A DNA stretch of 64,000 nucleotides. Source: Dugong dugon (taxonomy: Eukaryota; Chordata; Mammalia; Sirenia; Dugongidae). A model generated the notes under the pieces. The model saw nothing but the letters and a program-made list of their open reading frames with translations, had not been told where the DNA came from and ran no database searches. The DNA is taken from contig CM057472.1 of the NCBI GenBank assembly GCA_030035585.1, positions 88,905,601 through 88,969,600 on the forward strand. The letters are read 5' to 3'. The position numbers were made by a program, and so were the translations under genes. Shown in pieces: positions 23,226 to 34,882 of this stretch (position 1 is the stretch's first letter; every line of letters starts with the position of its first letter).

Positions 23226-25046
23226 AACATTAAACAGCAAAAACAATGATTGCTTTTAGACTTCGAGGCCATTTTGTTCATCTAAGACTTTAGTGTGCCA
23301 CTATAGAACTTCCTTTTCCAGAAAGGGGAGAGGGGTAAAAAGGTAGAAAGAGAAAGAAAATAACTACAACAAAAATAGTGGGTGGAGTACAGGACATCTT
23401 TAGGACTGTAAAACTATTCTGTCTGATACTGTAATGGTGTATGCGTGACGTTATGTGTTTGTTAATATCCATAGGACTGTACAACATAAACAGTGAACCC
23501 TAATGTAAACTATGGACATTAATTGATAATAATTATCAATACTGGTACATCAATTGTAACAAATTGTATACATATTTTTGAATTGAGACATAATTCACAT
23601 ACCATAAAAATGACATTTTTAAAGTGTACAGTTCATTGGTTTTTTTTAGACTATTCACAAAGTTGTACAACCATCACTGCTATCTAATTACAGAACATTT
23701 CATGTCAGTTCTGTTATCTACTAATGGTAAGGTATTTCTCCTTTCTGGCTTTCCATTTTCTTTTCTGTGATGTGAGGGAGTTGAACATCTTCTCTGAGGC
23801 GTGTTTCAATTCTACTTTGGATTTCACACTGCTAAAGTTTCAAAATAAAATTAAGAGAATGAGTCCTTATTTTCTAGAGCTAAATGATGAAATATTTAAG
23901 GATAAAATTATATGATTGATTTGCTAAAATAATAATAATAATCCAGGGGAGGATGGATATGGGAATAGTCAGGTGATTTAGGATTGGTCATGAGTTGCTA
24001 ATTGCTGAATACATATGGGCTAATTATACTACTCTTTGCTTTTCCAATATGCTTGAAAGTTTTACAGAAAGTAGAAGAAATTTACTAAGTAAAAACATTT
24101 TTAAAACTACCGTTTATTATCATTTCATAAAACAATCATCTACATCCAATAATAGGAGAAAGATCATGTTTAAATAAAGGAAATTTCTTTCATTTAAGAA
24201 AAAAATAGCTTCATGAAAACCTCATTGCCTTGTTCTTATATTTTTCACTTGGCCATAGACCAGTACTGATCCTTAGTTTGGTATTTGGGAAGCACTGAAT
24301 AAGCTTATCATTCTGATGAACTAGACCACATAGGCTCAGATGTATGCTTCAGTCTACGTTAAGATAAACACAAAGAACAATAACAAGAGTGGGTGAAACT
24401 AGTTGTCAGGTGGAATCCTGTTGATGCCAAGCTTTTTTACAATGAAGTAGGGAGTATTGGGCTGTAGGGTACTAAGTCAAGCTCTGGCTTCATTTGCAAT
24501 ATAGTAAATTTTTCATAAAGTACTCATGACTGCAGACTAAATCAAATTAACTATGAGGCATGGGAGGAGCAAGAAGGAGAACTTCCTACCCTTTTTAAAG
24601 TTTATGTTAGTTTTTATTTTCCACTGAAATTATGCATGGGCTCAGAGGAATTATAATAAGCTTCAATCCTATGTCTTTATTTAGAAATAGATTTAAAAAA
24701 TTCTAGTAATATACAAAAGATAAAATCTAGCAGTAGAGGTCATTTATTTGTAAGATTCAACATACTGGGACAATTTGTGTTAGAAATCTCCATGATGTGA
24801 TAGGGTTGATTTCATAAATGTTTTTAGGAAAACAAACAAAACAATAATTGCCAAAGGAAAGACAAAAAAAACACTGTATTACTCTTCTCTTTTCTTTGGC
24901 CTCCTAATGATTTCTGGAGTGAAGATGAATGTTTCCTGCTATAGATCATTTGTATTCAAGAGTTAAATGAGTGTTAATCCAGTACAATTTTTAACTTATC
25001 CTAATTTTTTTTTTAATATCACTAGCATTTGGTATCCCCCATGTAT
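23226..25046. other. Non-coding AT-rich DNA
   Basis: Apart from the L1M end at 23565-23725, no gene or confident repeat was recognised. The frames at 23724-23915 and 23995-24177 are AT-rich chance frames. Confidence 0.5.
23565..23725 (-). mobile_element. L1M 3' UTR fragment (minus strand)
   Basis: The plus strand reads 'ttgaattgagacataattcacataccataa' (23577) followed by 'aaagtgtacagttcattgg' and 'caaagttgtacaaccatcac' (23660), the antisense of an L1M 3' UTR. About 160 bp. Confidence 0.82.
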
Positions 25047-28000
25047 ATGTCAGTTTGTCATACTGTAGTGGCTTGTGTGTTGCTGTGATGCTGGAAGATA
25101 TGCCAGTGGTATTCAAATGCCAGCAGGATCACCCATGGCAGACAGGTTTCAGCCGAGCTTCCAGACTAAGACAGACGAGGAAGAAGGACCAAGCAGTCTA
25201 CTTCTGAAAAGAATTAGCCAGTGAAAATCTTATGAATAGCAGCAGAACACTGTCTGATATAGTGCTGGAAGATGAGCCCCCAAGGTTGGAAGGCACTAGA
25301 AAGATGACTAGGGAAGAGCTACCTTCTCAAAGCAGTCTACCTTAATGATACGGACAGAGTCAAGCTTTTGAGACCTTCATTTACTGATGTTGCACAACTC
25401 AAAATGAGAAGAAATAGCTGCAAACATCCATTAATAACCAGGACATGGAATGTATGAAGTATGAATCTAGGAAAACTGGAAATCGTCAAAAAATGAAATG
25501 GAACGTATAAACATTAATATCCTAGGCTTTAGTGAGCTGAAATGGACTGGTATTGGCCATTTTGAATCAGACAATCATATGGTCTACTATGCCAGGAATG
25601 ATAACTTGAAGAGGAATGGCGTTGCATTCGTTGTCAAAAAGAACATTTCAAGATCTACCCTGAAGTACAACACTGTCAGTGGTAGGATAATAGCTGTACG
25701 CCTACAAGGAAGACCAGTTAATATGACTGTTTTTCAGATTTATGCACCAACCACTAAGGCCAAAAATGAAGAAACTGAAGATTTTTACCAACTTCTGCAG
25801 TCTGAAATTGATCGAATATTCAAGCAGGATACATTGATAATTACTGGTGATTGGAATGCGAAAGTTGGAAACAAAGGATAGGTAGTTGGAAAATATGGCC
25901 TTGGTGATAGAAACGATGCCAGAGATCGCATGACAGAATTTTGCAAGACCAATGACTTCTTCATTGCAAATACCTGTTTTCAAAAACATAAACAGCAACT
26001 CTACATGTGGAACTTGCCAGATGGAATACATAGAAATCAAATCGACTACATTTGTGGAAAGAGACGATGGGAAAGCTCAATATCATCAGGCAGAACAAGG
26101 CCAGGGCAGACTGTGGAACAGACCTTCAATCGCTCATATGAAAGTTCAAGTTGAAACTGAAGAAAATTAGAACAAGTCCACGAGAGCCAAAGTACAACCT
26201 TGAGTATATCCCACCTGAATTTGGAGATCATCTGAAGAATAGATTTGACGCATCAAACACTAATGACAGAAGACCAGACAAGATGTGGAATGACATCAAG
26301 GACATATATGAAGAAAGCAAGAGGTCATTAAAAAGACAGGAAAGAAAGAAAAGACCAAAATGGATGTCAGAAGAGGCCCTGAAAATTGTTCTGGAACATC
26401 GGATAGCTAAAGCAAATGGAAGAAACTATGAATTAAAGAACTGAACAGAAGATTTCAAAGGGCAGCTCAAGAAGACAAAGTAAAATATTATACTGATGTG
26501 TGCAAAGAGCTGGAGATAGAAAACCAAAAGGGAAGAACGCACTTGGCATTTTGCGAGCTGAAAGAACTGAAGAAAAAATTCAAGCCTCGAGTTGCAACGG
26601 TGAAGGATTCTAAGGGGAAGATATTAAATGATGCAGGAAGCAACAAAATAAGATGGAAGGAATACACAGAGTCATTATATCAAAAAGGACTGGACAACGT
26701 TCCACCATTTCAGGAGGTAGTATATGATCAGCAACTGATGGTACTGAAGGAAGAAGTCCAAGCTGTACTGAAGGCATTGGCAAAAAACCATGCTCCAGGA
26801 ATTGATGGAATATCAATTGAGATGTTTCAACAAACAGATGCAGCACTGGAAGTGCTCACTTGTCTATGCCAAAAAATTTGGAAGGCGACTACCTGGCCAA
26901 CCAGCTGGAAGAAATCCATATTTATGCCTACTCCCAAGAAAGGTGATCCAGCTGACTGTAGAAATTATTGAACAATATCATTAATACACACGCAAGTAAA
27001 ATTTTGCTGAAGATCATTCAAAAGTGACTGCAGCAGTATATCCACAGGGAACTGCCAGAAATTCAAGCCAGATTCAGAAGAGGACGTGGAACGAGGGATA
27101 TCATTGCTGATGTCAGATGGATCATGGCTGAAAGTAGAGAATACCAGAAAGATGTTTACTTGTCTTTTATTAACTATGTAAAGGCATTCGACTGTGTTTA
27201 TCATAACAAATTATGGATAACATTGTGAAGAATGGGAATTCCAGAACACTTAATTGCGCTCATGAGGAACCTGTACATAGACTGAGAGACAGTCATTGGA
27301 ACAGAACAAGGGAATACTGCGTGGTTTAAAGTCAAGAAAGGTGTACATCAGTGTTGTAACCTTTCACCATACTTATTTAATCTGTATTCTGAGAAAATAA
27401 TCTGAGAAGCTGGACTATATGAAGAAGAATGTGGCATCAGGATTGGAGGAAGACTCCTTAACAACCTGCAATATGCAGATGATACAATCTTGCTTGCTGA
27501 AAGTGAAGAGGACTTGAAGTGCTTACTGATGAAGATTAAAGACCACAGCCTTCAGTATGGATTACACCTCAATATAAAGAAAACAAAAATCCTCATAACT
27601 GGACCAATAAGCAACATCATGATAAACAGAGGAAAGATTGAAGTTGTCAAGGATTTCATTTTACTTGGATCCACAGTCAACACTCATGGAAGCAGCAGTC
27701 AAGAAATCAAACGACATATTGCATTGGGAAAATCTGCTGCAAAAGACTTATTTAAAGTTCTAAAAAGCAAAGATGTCACTTTAAGGACTAATGTGCACCT
27801 GACTCAAGAAGTGGTCTTTTCAATCGCCTCATATGCATGTGACAGCTGGACAATGAATAAGGAAGACTGAAGAAAAATTGATGCCTTTGAATTATGGTGT
27901 TGGCAAAGTATACTGAATATACCATGGACTGCCAAAAGAATGAACAAATCTGACTTGGAAGAAGTACAACCAGAATGCTTCTAAGAAGCAAGGATGGTGA

Positions 28001-28245
28001 GACTACATCTCACATACTTTGGACATGCTATCAGGAGGGACCAGTTCCTGGAGAAAGATATCATGCTTGGTAAAGTACAGGGGCAGCAAAATACAGGAAG
28101 ACCCCCAACGAGATGGATTAACAAAGTGGCTGTAACAATGGGCTCAAGCATAACAATGATTGTAAGAATGGTGCAGGACCATTTTGTCCTTTTGTACATA
28201 GGGTTGCTATGAGTTAGAACCTACTCAACGGCACCTAACAACTAC
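25047..28245 (+). mobile_element. Near-full-length RTE-class LINE (afrotherian type)
   Basis: A 3.2-kb non-LTR element. Its 5' UTR starts 'gtcagtttgtcatactgtag', matching the 5' terminus exposed at the inversion junction of another copy (36619). One long, broken frame encodes an APE-like endonuclease and a reverse transcriptase. The 3' end is 'gctatgagttagaacctact' followed by a CAA-rich tail ('cacctaacaactacaag'). Length and layout match RTE elements, which have a single ORF and a short microsatellite tail. No clear target duplication was found. It is the only copy here that retains the whole length, and the likely kind of machinery that moved the SINEs in this window. Confidence 0.92.
25404..28212 (+). 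pseudogene. Broken RTE ORF (endonuclease + reverse transcriptase)
   Basis: An ATG at 25404 begins the frame. A TGA at 25455-25457 (apparent CpG decay of CGA) and an extra A in the A run near 25490 break the start. The frame 25498-25881 is the APE-like endonuclease, with SELKWTG near residue 13 and the catalytic-type GDWNAKVG at residues 117-124; a TAG ends it, but the same frame continues to about 26100, where it shifts. The RT begins in 26498-26971 (HAPGIDGISIE, residues 98-108; KKGDPADCRNY at the end). The motif A region reads FINYVKAFD at about 27166-27192: Asn (AAC, 27172-27174) stands where the catalytic Asp is expected. The YADD box lies at 27472-27483, and the C-terminal part runs to about 28200. 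Several stops and shifts make it inactive. Confidence 0.92.
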
Positions 28246-28256
28246 AAGTAAACAGT

Positions 28257-28462
28257 GGAGTCCTTGGGTGATGCAAATGGTTAACGAGCTTGTCTGCTAA
28301 CCGAAGGTCGGAGGTTTGAGTTTATCCAGAGACACCTCGGAAGAAAGGTCTGACAATCTACTTCTGAAAAATCAGCCATTGAAAACTCTGCGGAGCACAG
28401 TTCTACTCTGACACACATGGGTCATCATGAGACAGAATTGACTGGCAGCAACTGTTTCTTTA
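28257..28462 (+). mobile_element. AfroSINE-type SINE (type B) abutting the RTE
   Basis: It starts 'ggagtccttgggtgatgcaa', contains 'acctcggaagaaaggtctga' and ends with the tail 'tcatgagacagaattgactg'. The flanks AAGTAAACAGT at 28246-28256 and 28463-28473 are a perfect 11-bp target duplication immediately after the RTE tail, so the SINE landed just downstream of the LINE. Confidence 0.95.
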
Positions 28463-28473
28463 AAGTAAACAGT

Positions 28474-29410
28474 TGTCAGAGCTGTTCACCATTGCAACGT
28501 AGAAGAAATGGCTATATTTTAATTATTTCGTAGGATTAAATTTGAACAATTAAACATTCAAAAATAACATTTAATAAATTTTACAGAATTAAAATAGAAG
28601 TTATTTCTAAAATCAGAATGTTAAGGACAAAATTTCAACAGCAGTGGCCTCATCGATCAGTTACAGGTTCTCTGAGGTCAGGTTTGAGGGTTTTGGCAGT
28701 GAATGGCATGCACATGCGTCCACAGATCACAACCTCCCTGACCACACCAGAGTCATTCTGGAAAGAACATTAAAAGGGTGGGGGATGGGGACGGGCATCT
28801 AATCACGACTCTAAAATAAGCCAGTCAGCCTCATCTTACCGCCATTGTGTCTTTTTTAAAAAGAAGGAACAGTTCACATGTAACTGGTAAGGTGGGAAAC
28901 TCCTCCAGAACCCAAAGGTGTGTTGGAAAATAAAAGCATACTTCTTTTGGTTACCCTCCCATAGCTACCATCCCCTTCACCTTCACGGTTTTGCTGAAGC
29001 TGCAACAAGAAGTGTCCCTAGAGCCACACTGAGGTAACAAATGAGGCATTGCCACAGAGAGATGCAGACAGAAACCAGCAAAGTAACTGGACCAGTGTTT
29101 GTTAGTGTTACCACATGCTTCAGAATCACCTTTGTGAAATGATTCCCAAATGCCATTTGAGACCAAATAAGCCAATCAGCATTTCTCAGGATAGCATTTG
29201 AAAAGCTATTTTTTGGGGTGGGGGTGGGGGGTTCAAGGGGCCAAACTTGCTGACTGTAACCATATTGAAGTTTAAATATTAACAGTAGATACTTTAGCAA
29301 AAATTAAAAATGAGCCCCAGAGGTGGAGCTGGTGTTGGTAGAAGGTACCTGTTCTCGGCAGAGAAAAAGGATTCAGGAAAAATTTGATGTTTGAATTGAG
29401 ACAAAACAGT
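28474..29410. other. Non-coding DNA between RTE copies
   Basis: Mostly unrecognised. Near 29108-29130 'catgcttcagaatcacctttg' recalls the middle of MER5-type hAT elements, but the match does not extend. A G-rich run lies at 29215-29230. No gene recognised. Confidence 0.45.
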
Positions 29411-29866
29411 AACAGGCATATATCACGGTCTTTTCAATCTTCTCATGTGCCTGTGAAAGCCAGAGAGAGAAAAAGGAAGACAGAAAAAGGATTGATGCAT
29501 TTGAATTTGGTGTTTGACAAATAATATTGAATATACTATAGACTTCCAGAAGAATGAACAAATCAGCTTGAGAAGAAATACAATTAGAATGCTTCCTAGA
29601 AGCAAGGATGGTGAGATTTCAGTTTGCTTGCTTTGGACACATCATCAGGAAAGACCAATCACTAGAAAAGGACATGTTTGGTGAAGCAGAGGGTCAGTAA
29701 AATGAGGGAAACTGTCAATGAGATAGACTGACATAATAGACACAGGAATGGACTCAACCACACCGATGATCACGGAGGACCAGGCACAGGACCAGGCACC
29801 TTCTTGTTCTATTACTAATAAGGTCACCATGAGTCTGAGCCAACTTAACAGTAACTAACGACAACA
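29411..29866 (+). mobile_element. 5'-truncated RTE fragment (plus strand)
   Basis: It covers the last 450 bp of the RTE: 'ggtcttttcaatcttctcat' (29426), the 'gaagaatgaacaaatcagct' block (29549), 'agcaaggatggtgagatttc' and the tail 'gtcaccatgagtctgagcca' ending in 'aacgacaac'. It is more diverged than the 25-28 kb copy, so likely an older insertion. No frame survives. Confidence 0.9.
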
Positions 29867-30223
29867 TCTTCTTCAGTCATTATACAGATTTTATTCTCAC
29901 ACATGCTTCAGGACCTGAAGGAGTAATTTGTAAGTTGCTAGAGACATTGCCCTTGACTCAGAGCAAGCTCCTCAAAGCCAAAGTAGCTGGAAGAGGCAGG
30001 GGCTGAGACTGGCATGAGTCAGTCAAAAGGAAAGAAGTAAGCGAAAGAGGAATAGTCCAGTAGAAAATGAGACGCATTTCCAATAGAAAATGAGATGTAC
30101 TTCCTGAAGCCATGAAGTCAATAGCTAAGTAGACATGTACTGAGCTTAAGTGATGCCCGTGCAAAAAGTTACACAGAAAGAATTCTGCAATAGGGACAGC
30201 AAGCACAGAAATGATACTCTACC

Positions 30224-30517
30224 CTGTTGTTGTTAGGTGCCGTCAGGTTGGTTCAGACTCACGGTGACCCTATGTACAACAGAATGGAACAGTGCCCAGT
30301 CCTGCACCGTCTTCACAATTATGGCTATGTTTGAGCCCACTGTTGCAGCCAGAATGCTCCTTAGAAGGGAGGATGGTGAGACTTCGTCTTACGTACTTTG
30401 GACATGTTATCAGGAGGGACCAGCCTCTAGAAAAGGACTTTATATTTGGTAAAGTAGAGGGACAGCAAAAAAGAGGAAGACCCTCAATGAGATGGATTGA
30501 CACAGTGGCTGCAACTG
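30224..30517 (-). mobile_element. RTE fragment with 5' inversion (minus strand)
   Basis: 30224-30347 is the antisense of the RTE 3' end ('gttgttgttaggtgccgtca' to 'gcccactgttgcagcc'). From 30349 the orientation flips and the sense strand of the adjoining upstream RTE follows ('atgctccttagaagggagga' to 'cacagtggctgcaac'). The block 'ggctgcaac' appears at both segment ends in opposite orientation. The flanks 'tactctacc' (30214) and 'tattctatc' (30518) suggest a decayed target duplication. The structure fits twin priming. Confidence 0.88.
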
Positions 30518-30527
30518 TATTCTATCT

Positions 30528-33500
30528 AGGTGAGGCAAAAACCAGATAGAATAACTGTATTCCAAGTAGCCCCGAGTAAAATTAAGGCTCGCCTGCTTGT
30601 TTTAGAAGCAGAAAGTATAGCAAAAAAGCACATGTTCCACAACATTGATAGTGCCTATCACATAGAGAAGGTGAAGGAATATGAGGTGTTTCGTTTTTCA
30701 ATGTGTGTTAAAAATTCACCCGCTTGTTAGGTTTACTAGACAGGATTAGTCCCTAACTGGAGCAGAGAAACCTCAAGGCGCGTTATTAGAATAACTGATA
30801 GAACTTTCTTCCTTGACATTAATAGATGAAATTTGGCAGCTCCAGATATTTAAATGTCTAGTATGGGAAAAGAAGGAAGACTTTTGGTCTTGAAGAACTA
30901 ACAAGTGTGACTGCTTTGATCTATTCCAGCAAAGATTGGATTCTTTGAGTACCGAAGTAGGGTTTAATTCAGACACCATGAAGAAAGAAGGTTTACAAAA
31001 TAGATTAGTTATTATATGCTGACATAACAAGTCCTCTACTTGGCACGAGGTTGCCATATTGCTGGTCACTACTGTTCACGCCACCTTTGGTAAGAAGACC
31101 ATATCAGTGCATGTGCGTAGGGATATATCTATGCAAATTAACTTTTTGAAAACTATGTGTGACATGGCTTTGGTCTCAAGGTCTTACAGACTTACTAAAT
31201 AAATGATGCTCTTTTTCAAAAATCCATACTTAATATTTTCTACTAGAAAGTCTAGGAAAAATAAAATTTGCCAGATGTAAAAATAAACGATATTAAAGAT
31301 GACTGCTTCTAATATTTTATCTTCTCCTTTGCACCCCCACCTCAAACATGACCAAATAACTTTTAAAGCGTTATGAACTACGGCCCAGCTCTTTTCAGAT
31401 TCTTAGATAGCGCTGCTGATTTATGCCCTGGAATATTATAAATAATAAAAATAAATACATAAGCAAAATAACTCTTTGAAAAATGCCTGGCTCCATTGAT
31501 TTTGTGGAGAAGCTCTTGCTTGGCTGAATTTAATTTAAATGTAGTTGTTTGTTATTGCTTCAAGAGGACAACAGTCATTTCTAACAAGCACAAATTATTC
31601 AGAGCATGACCCCAAATGCTGTATTTCAAACAGCAAAAGAAAACAAGCTATTCTCTAACCTACTTCACATCACGGGAAGAGAAACTGTGAAAAGAGAGCC
31701 GCGAAAGGACAACCTGACCCACAGAGATTCGCCCTCACCGGGGCCCTCCTCCCGGCTTTCGTGGGTCTCTGGATAGGCCAGTTGCACAAATACAAGAAGA
31801 TCAGGCTGGCATCCTGGAAGCGGGGAGGGGGCTTGGTATCACCCTCCTTGGACAGTTGTTTGCCAAGTTCTAGTTAACCCAGTTACAGTAAAGCCATTGT
31901 GGACTCTTTAGCGGAGCAAGCCTCAAATCTACATGGCATTCACGACTTTTTGACGGCCATGACCACAGCCAGGAGCTGCAATTTAGTGGCTCACACATTA
32001 CCATGAAAGGGGGCAGGCAGAAGCTCAAGAGCAACGGGTTTTATGGCAATAGGAAATAGAGCACATTTTGTGCAGTTGCCAACTCCTTTGCATTTCTGAG
32101 GATGAAATGCCCCCTAGATCAAAGTGACAAAGTGGTTAGGATATTCACGGGACAGAAGACAAAAGGAGTTCATTTGCTGCCAAAAAACAAGCTTTCTGTT
32201 AAGTATTTAGAAGTTTAATAACAGTACTTACATGAGAAGCAGAATGCAGGAGGGTAACTTGAAAGTGTGCACAGTTTAACAGGAACTGGTCATTCTTTAT
32301 GTGGGCAGTCAGTTGGGCTGGGATATAAGGCTTATTCTCATTCATTCATTCACTCATCACACATATATTGAGCACCTACTACATGGGGCACTGTGCTAGG
32401 TCTTATAAAGAGTATAAAATGCATAATAAAAACCTCTGAAGGAGATTTTAGGCTTTCAGAGAAGATAATACATATGCAGAAATGGAGGTGTCAGACTACT
32501 TATACAGCATTTGCAAAGGAAGTAGACAAAAACTGGTTCTGCAGTCCTTCGCCCAATACCTTCCCCAGGGGAGGAAAGGATTGAAGCTAGAGAGGAAAGG
32601 AGAGAGACAATTGTTGCAATTCTATGCATTTCCCTCTTCACTCACCTCCACCATTGCAATGGAGACAATGGGGGAACACTCTCTCCTTTATGTCAAGTGA
32701 AAGGCATTTCAGGTGAACCACTTGGGGAGCTAGACATGTGTCCCCTTAGAGTTTGTGAGGGTACAGAGTCTAATGCTAGACTCCTACTTGAAAAAGCCTT
32801 TAGGCAAGAAGTTGGCGGAAGCTACCTGTAGTGCCCAGCCGGAGGGCTGTATGCAGAGCAAACAGCTTCCACCGATGACAGGGACAAAGATTCAGAAATG
32901 TTACTCAGGTACTATGTACCATCCACAGATAATGGGAAACAACTGTCCCAGAGCCATTTAAAGGGTAATTTTCCAAGAGGGCTGCCTAGAGAGACAGTGG
33001 GTTTAAAAGGAATGGAGGAGGATTAGGGAGTCAAAAATAAAGATGCCTCCTGCTTGCATCCTACAGAGATCAGTACACTTCACTTCTGAGTTATAGTACA
33101 TTAAGGTAGAAAGAGCTAAATCTCATTAAGACACTTGAAGATAAAGTGTTATAGGGAAAAAAATGTTTAAAGTTACTTAAGATGTTACACATTACTAATG
33201 TGGCACTAAATAAAGACTAGGTCTAAAAACGTTAGGTCTATAAACCCAAATAGTTGAAGAAAAAATGAAATCCTAAGTGATCATCCAGATACTTAGCTTG
33301 TAGGACCCCAAATTTTTGGATATTTGGAAACTTACAGATTTTGGAAGTTTGGGACACTACAATATTTATATACATGTCTCACATATTAAGACATTGACTG
33401 AATAAAAAAAAATGAAGACTCAGACACAGTTCAAATGAATTTGGTCCATTAGCCATAAAGTACCCTTACAGTGATGCCTGTAGCAGTGAGTCACAGACAG

Positions 33501-33597
33501 TAGCTGCTGATACAGGGTAGAGGTGGAGAAAATAAGCCAGCTTCTCCAGTCTTCTCTCTACTTCTTATAGTTACGAGATGAGGACACTGACAGCAAA
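30528..33597. other. Largely unique non-coding DNA
   Basis: Frames here (30530-30730, 30773-31069 minus, 32393-32584 and others) lack family resemblance. A repeat-poor interval lies at about 31380-32330, with a locally GC- and CpG-enriched patch at 31698-31830. Near 32338-32400 'cattcattcattcactcatc' and 'tattgagcacctactacatg' mark an old mammalian repeat. No exon could be supported. Confidence 0.45.
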
Positions 33598-34140
33598 GGA
33601 CAAACCCTGCCTCCATACTCCAGAGTGCCCTTTCTTCTTTGATGTTGTTGTTGTTGTTAGGTGCCATCAAGTCAGTTCTGACTCATAGCAACCCTGTGTA
33701 CAACAGAACAAAACACCGCCCCATCCTGTGCCATCCTCACAAACATTGTTATGCTGGAGCCCATTGTTGCCTTTGAATTATGGTGTTGGTGAAGAATACT
33801 GAATATACATGGACTGCCAGAAGAATGAACAAATCTGTCTTACAAGCCCATCCAGAATGCTCCTTAGAAGCAAGGATGGAAAGACTTCGTCTCACGTACT
33901 TTGGGCATGTTATCAGGAGGGACCAGTCCCCGGAGAAGGACATCATGCTTGGTAAAGTAGAGGGTCAGTGAAAAAGAGGAAGACCCCCAATGAGATGGAT
34001 TGACCCCTTGTTCTTTACACCTTTAGAAAACTTCCCTCGCCACCACCTTTCGTCTCTACCCCCCTTGACTGCTTAGGCAACAAGCCAATGGTTCTAGTAG
34101 TCTTCTCAATGCTGGGATCAGGGTTTGCTGCAGGCCACAG
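33598..34140 (+). repeat. Copy A of a local duplicated unit, split by an RTE
   Basis: 33598-33641 ('ggacaaaccctgcctccata') and 34018-34140 ('agtagtcttctcaatgctgg', 'cagggtttgctgcaggccac') match 34721-34882 in order and orientation, at roughly three-quarters to four-fifths identity by eye. The RTE at 33642-34003 interrupts this copy only. It may be a tandem duplication or two copies of an old interspersed repeat I do not recognise. Confidence 0.75.
33642..34003 (-). mobile_element. RTE fragment with 5' inversion (minus strand)
   Basis: 33642-33770 is the antisense RTE 3' end with its (GTT)n tail ('gttgttgttgttgttaggtg' to 'ggagcccattgttgc'). 33771-34003 is sense RTE upstream sequence ('ctttgaattatggtgttggt' to 'caatgagatggattgac'). 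The flanks 'ccctttcttctttg' (33628-33641) and 'ccccttgttcttta' (34004-34017) match at 11 of 14 positions as a target duplication enclosing both segments, so this is one insertion event. Confidence 0.93.
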
Positions 34141-34720
34141 ATAGCTAAAGTGTAAGCCAGATGTCACATAGTCCATGCTCCTCAGTTCTGATGCCCAGAG
34201 AAATTATGTTGCTTACCCACCATAGCATATGTCTAGTAACAATGACCAAAGGACAATCTTGATCTGCTTCTCCAGTAAATCTCTTTTGACTACACTTTAT
34301 TAAATGGAAGGTACACAGGAAGGAGTGTGGGGTCACGTAGACACAAACACAGAAGAGGTAAACATTGCCTTGCCTCTTTCCATGTAGTAGTTGGGGGTAC
34401 CTGTTTCAAGCAATTTTATTTGGTATTAGGCAACATTCAAAATAAAAGAGAGTAATTTGATAGCTTCAAAGAAAACTATGGAACCATTTCATGACCTTCC
34501 CAATTTGTTCAATAAATTGTGTTATGAATCAAGCAATTTATGAAATAAATTAGGAATGTCATGAAATTCCCGTTAATACTTATGCCATCTCTGCCTAGAA
34601 AAATCCTTCAATCAAGTGAATTCTGATAATAACATTTCTATAATCACCTGCAATTCTCACCTTACAAACATAAATCTTACATGGTTGTTATCCAGTTCAC
34701 ACAGATATCTGGAGAGCAAT
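34141..34720. other. Non-coding spacer between the duplicated units
   Basis: No repeat or gene recognised. The minus-strand frame 34145-34336 has no recognisable domain. Confidence 0.45.
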
Positions 34721-34882
34721 GGACAAACCTGCCTCCATATTCCAGCATGTCCCTTCTTTACCCCACTAGAAAATCCCCTCACAAAAGCCTTGCATCTCTA
34801 TCTCCCTTGACTGTCCAGCCAAACAGGCAGTGGTGCTAGTAGCCCCCTCAAAGCTGAGGTCAGGGTTTGTTACAGGCCACAG
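34721..34882 (+). repeat. Copy B of the local duplicated unit
   Basis: It is uninterrupted and reads 'ggacaaacctgcctccatat', 'atctctatctcccttgactg', 'gtgctagtagccccctcaaa' and 'cagggtttgttacaggccac', parallel to copy A at 33598-34140. Confidence 0.75.
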
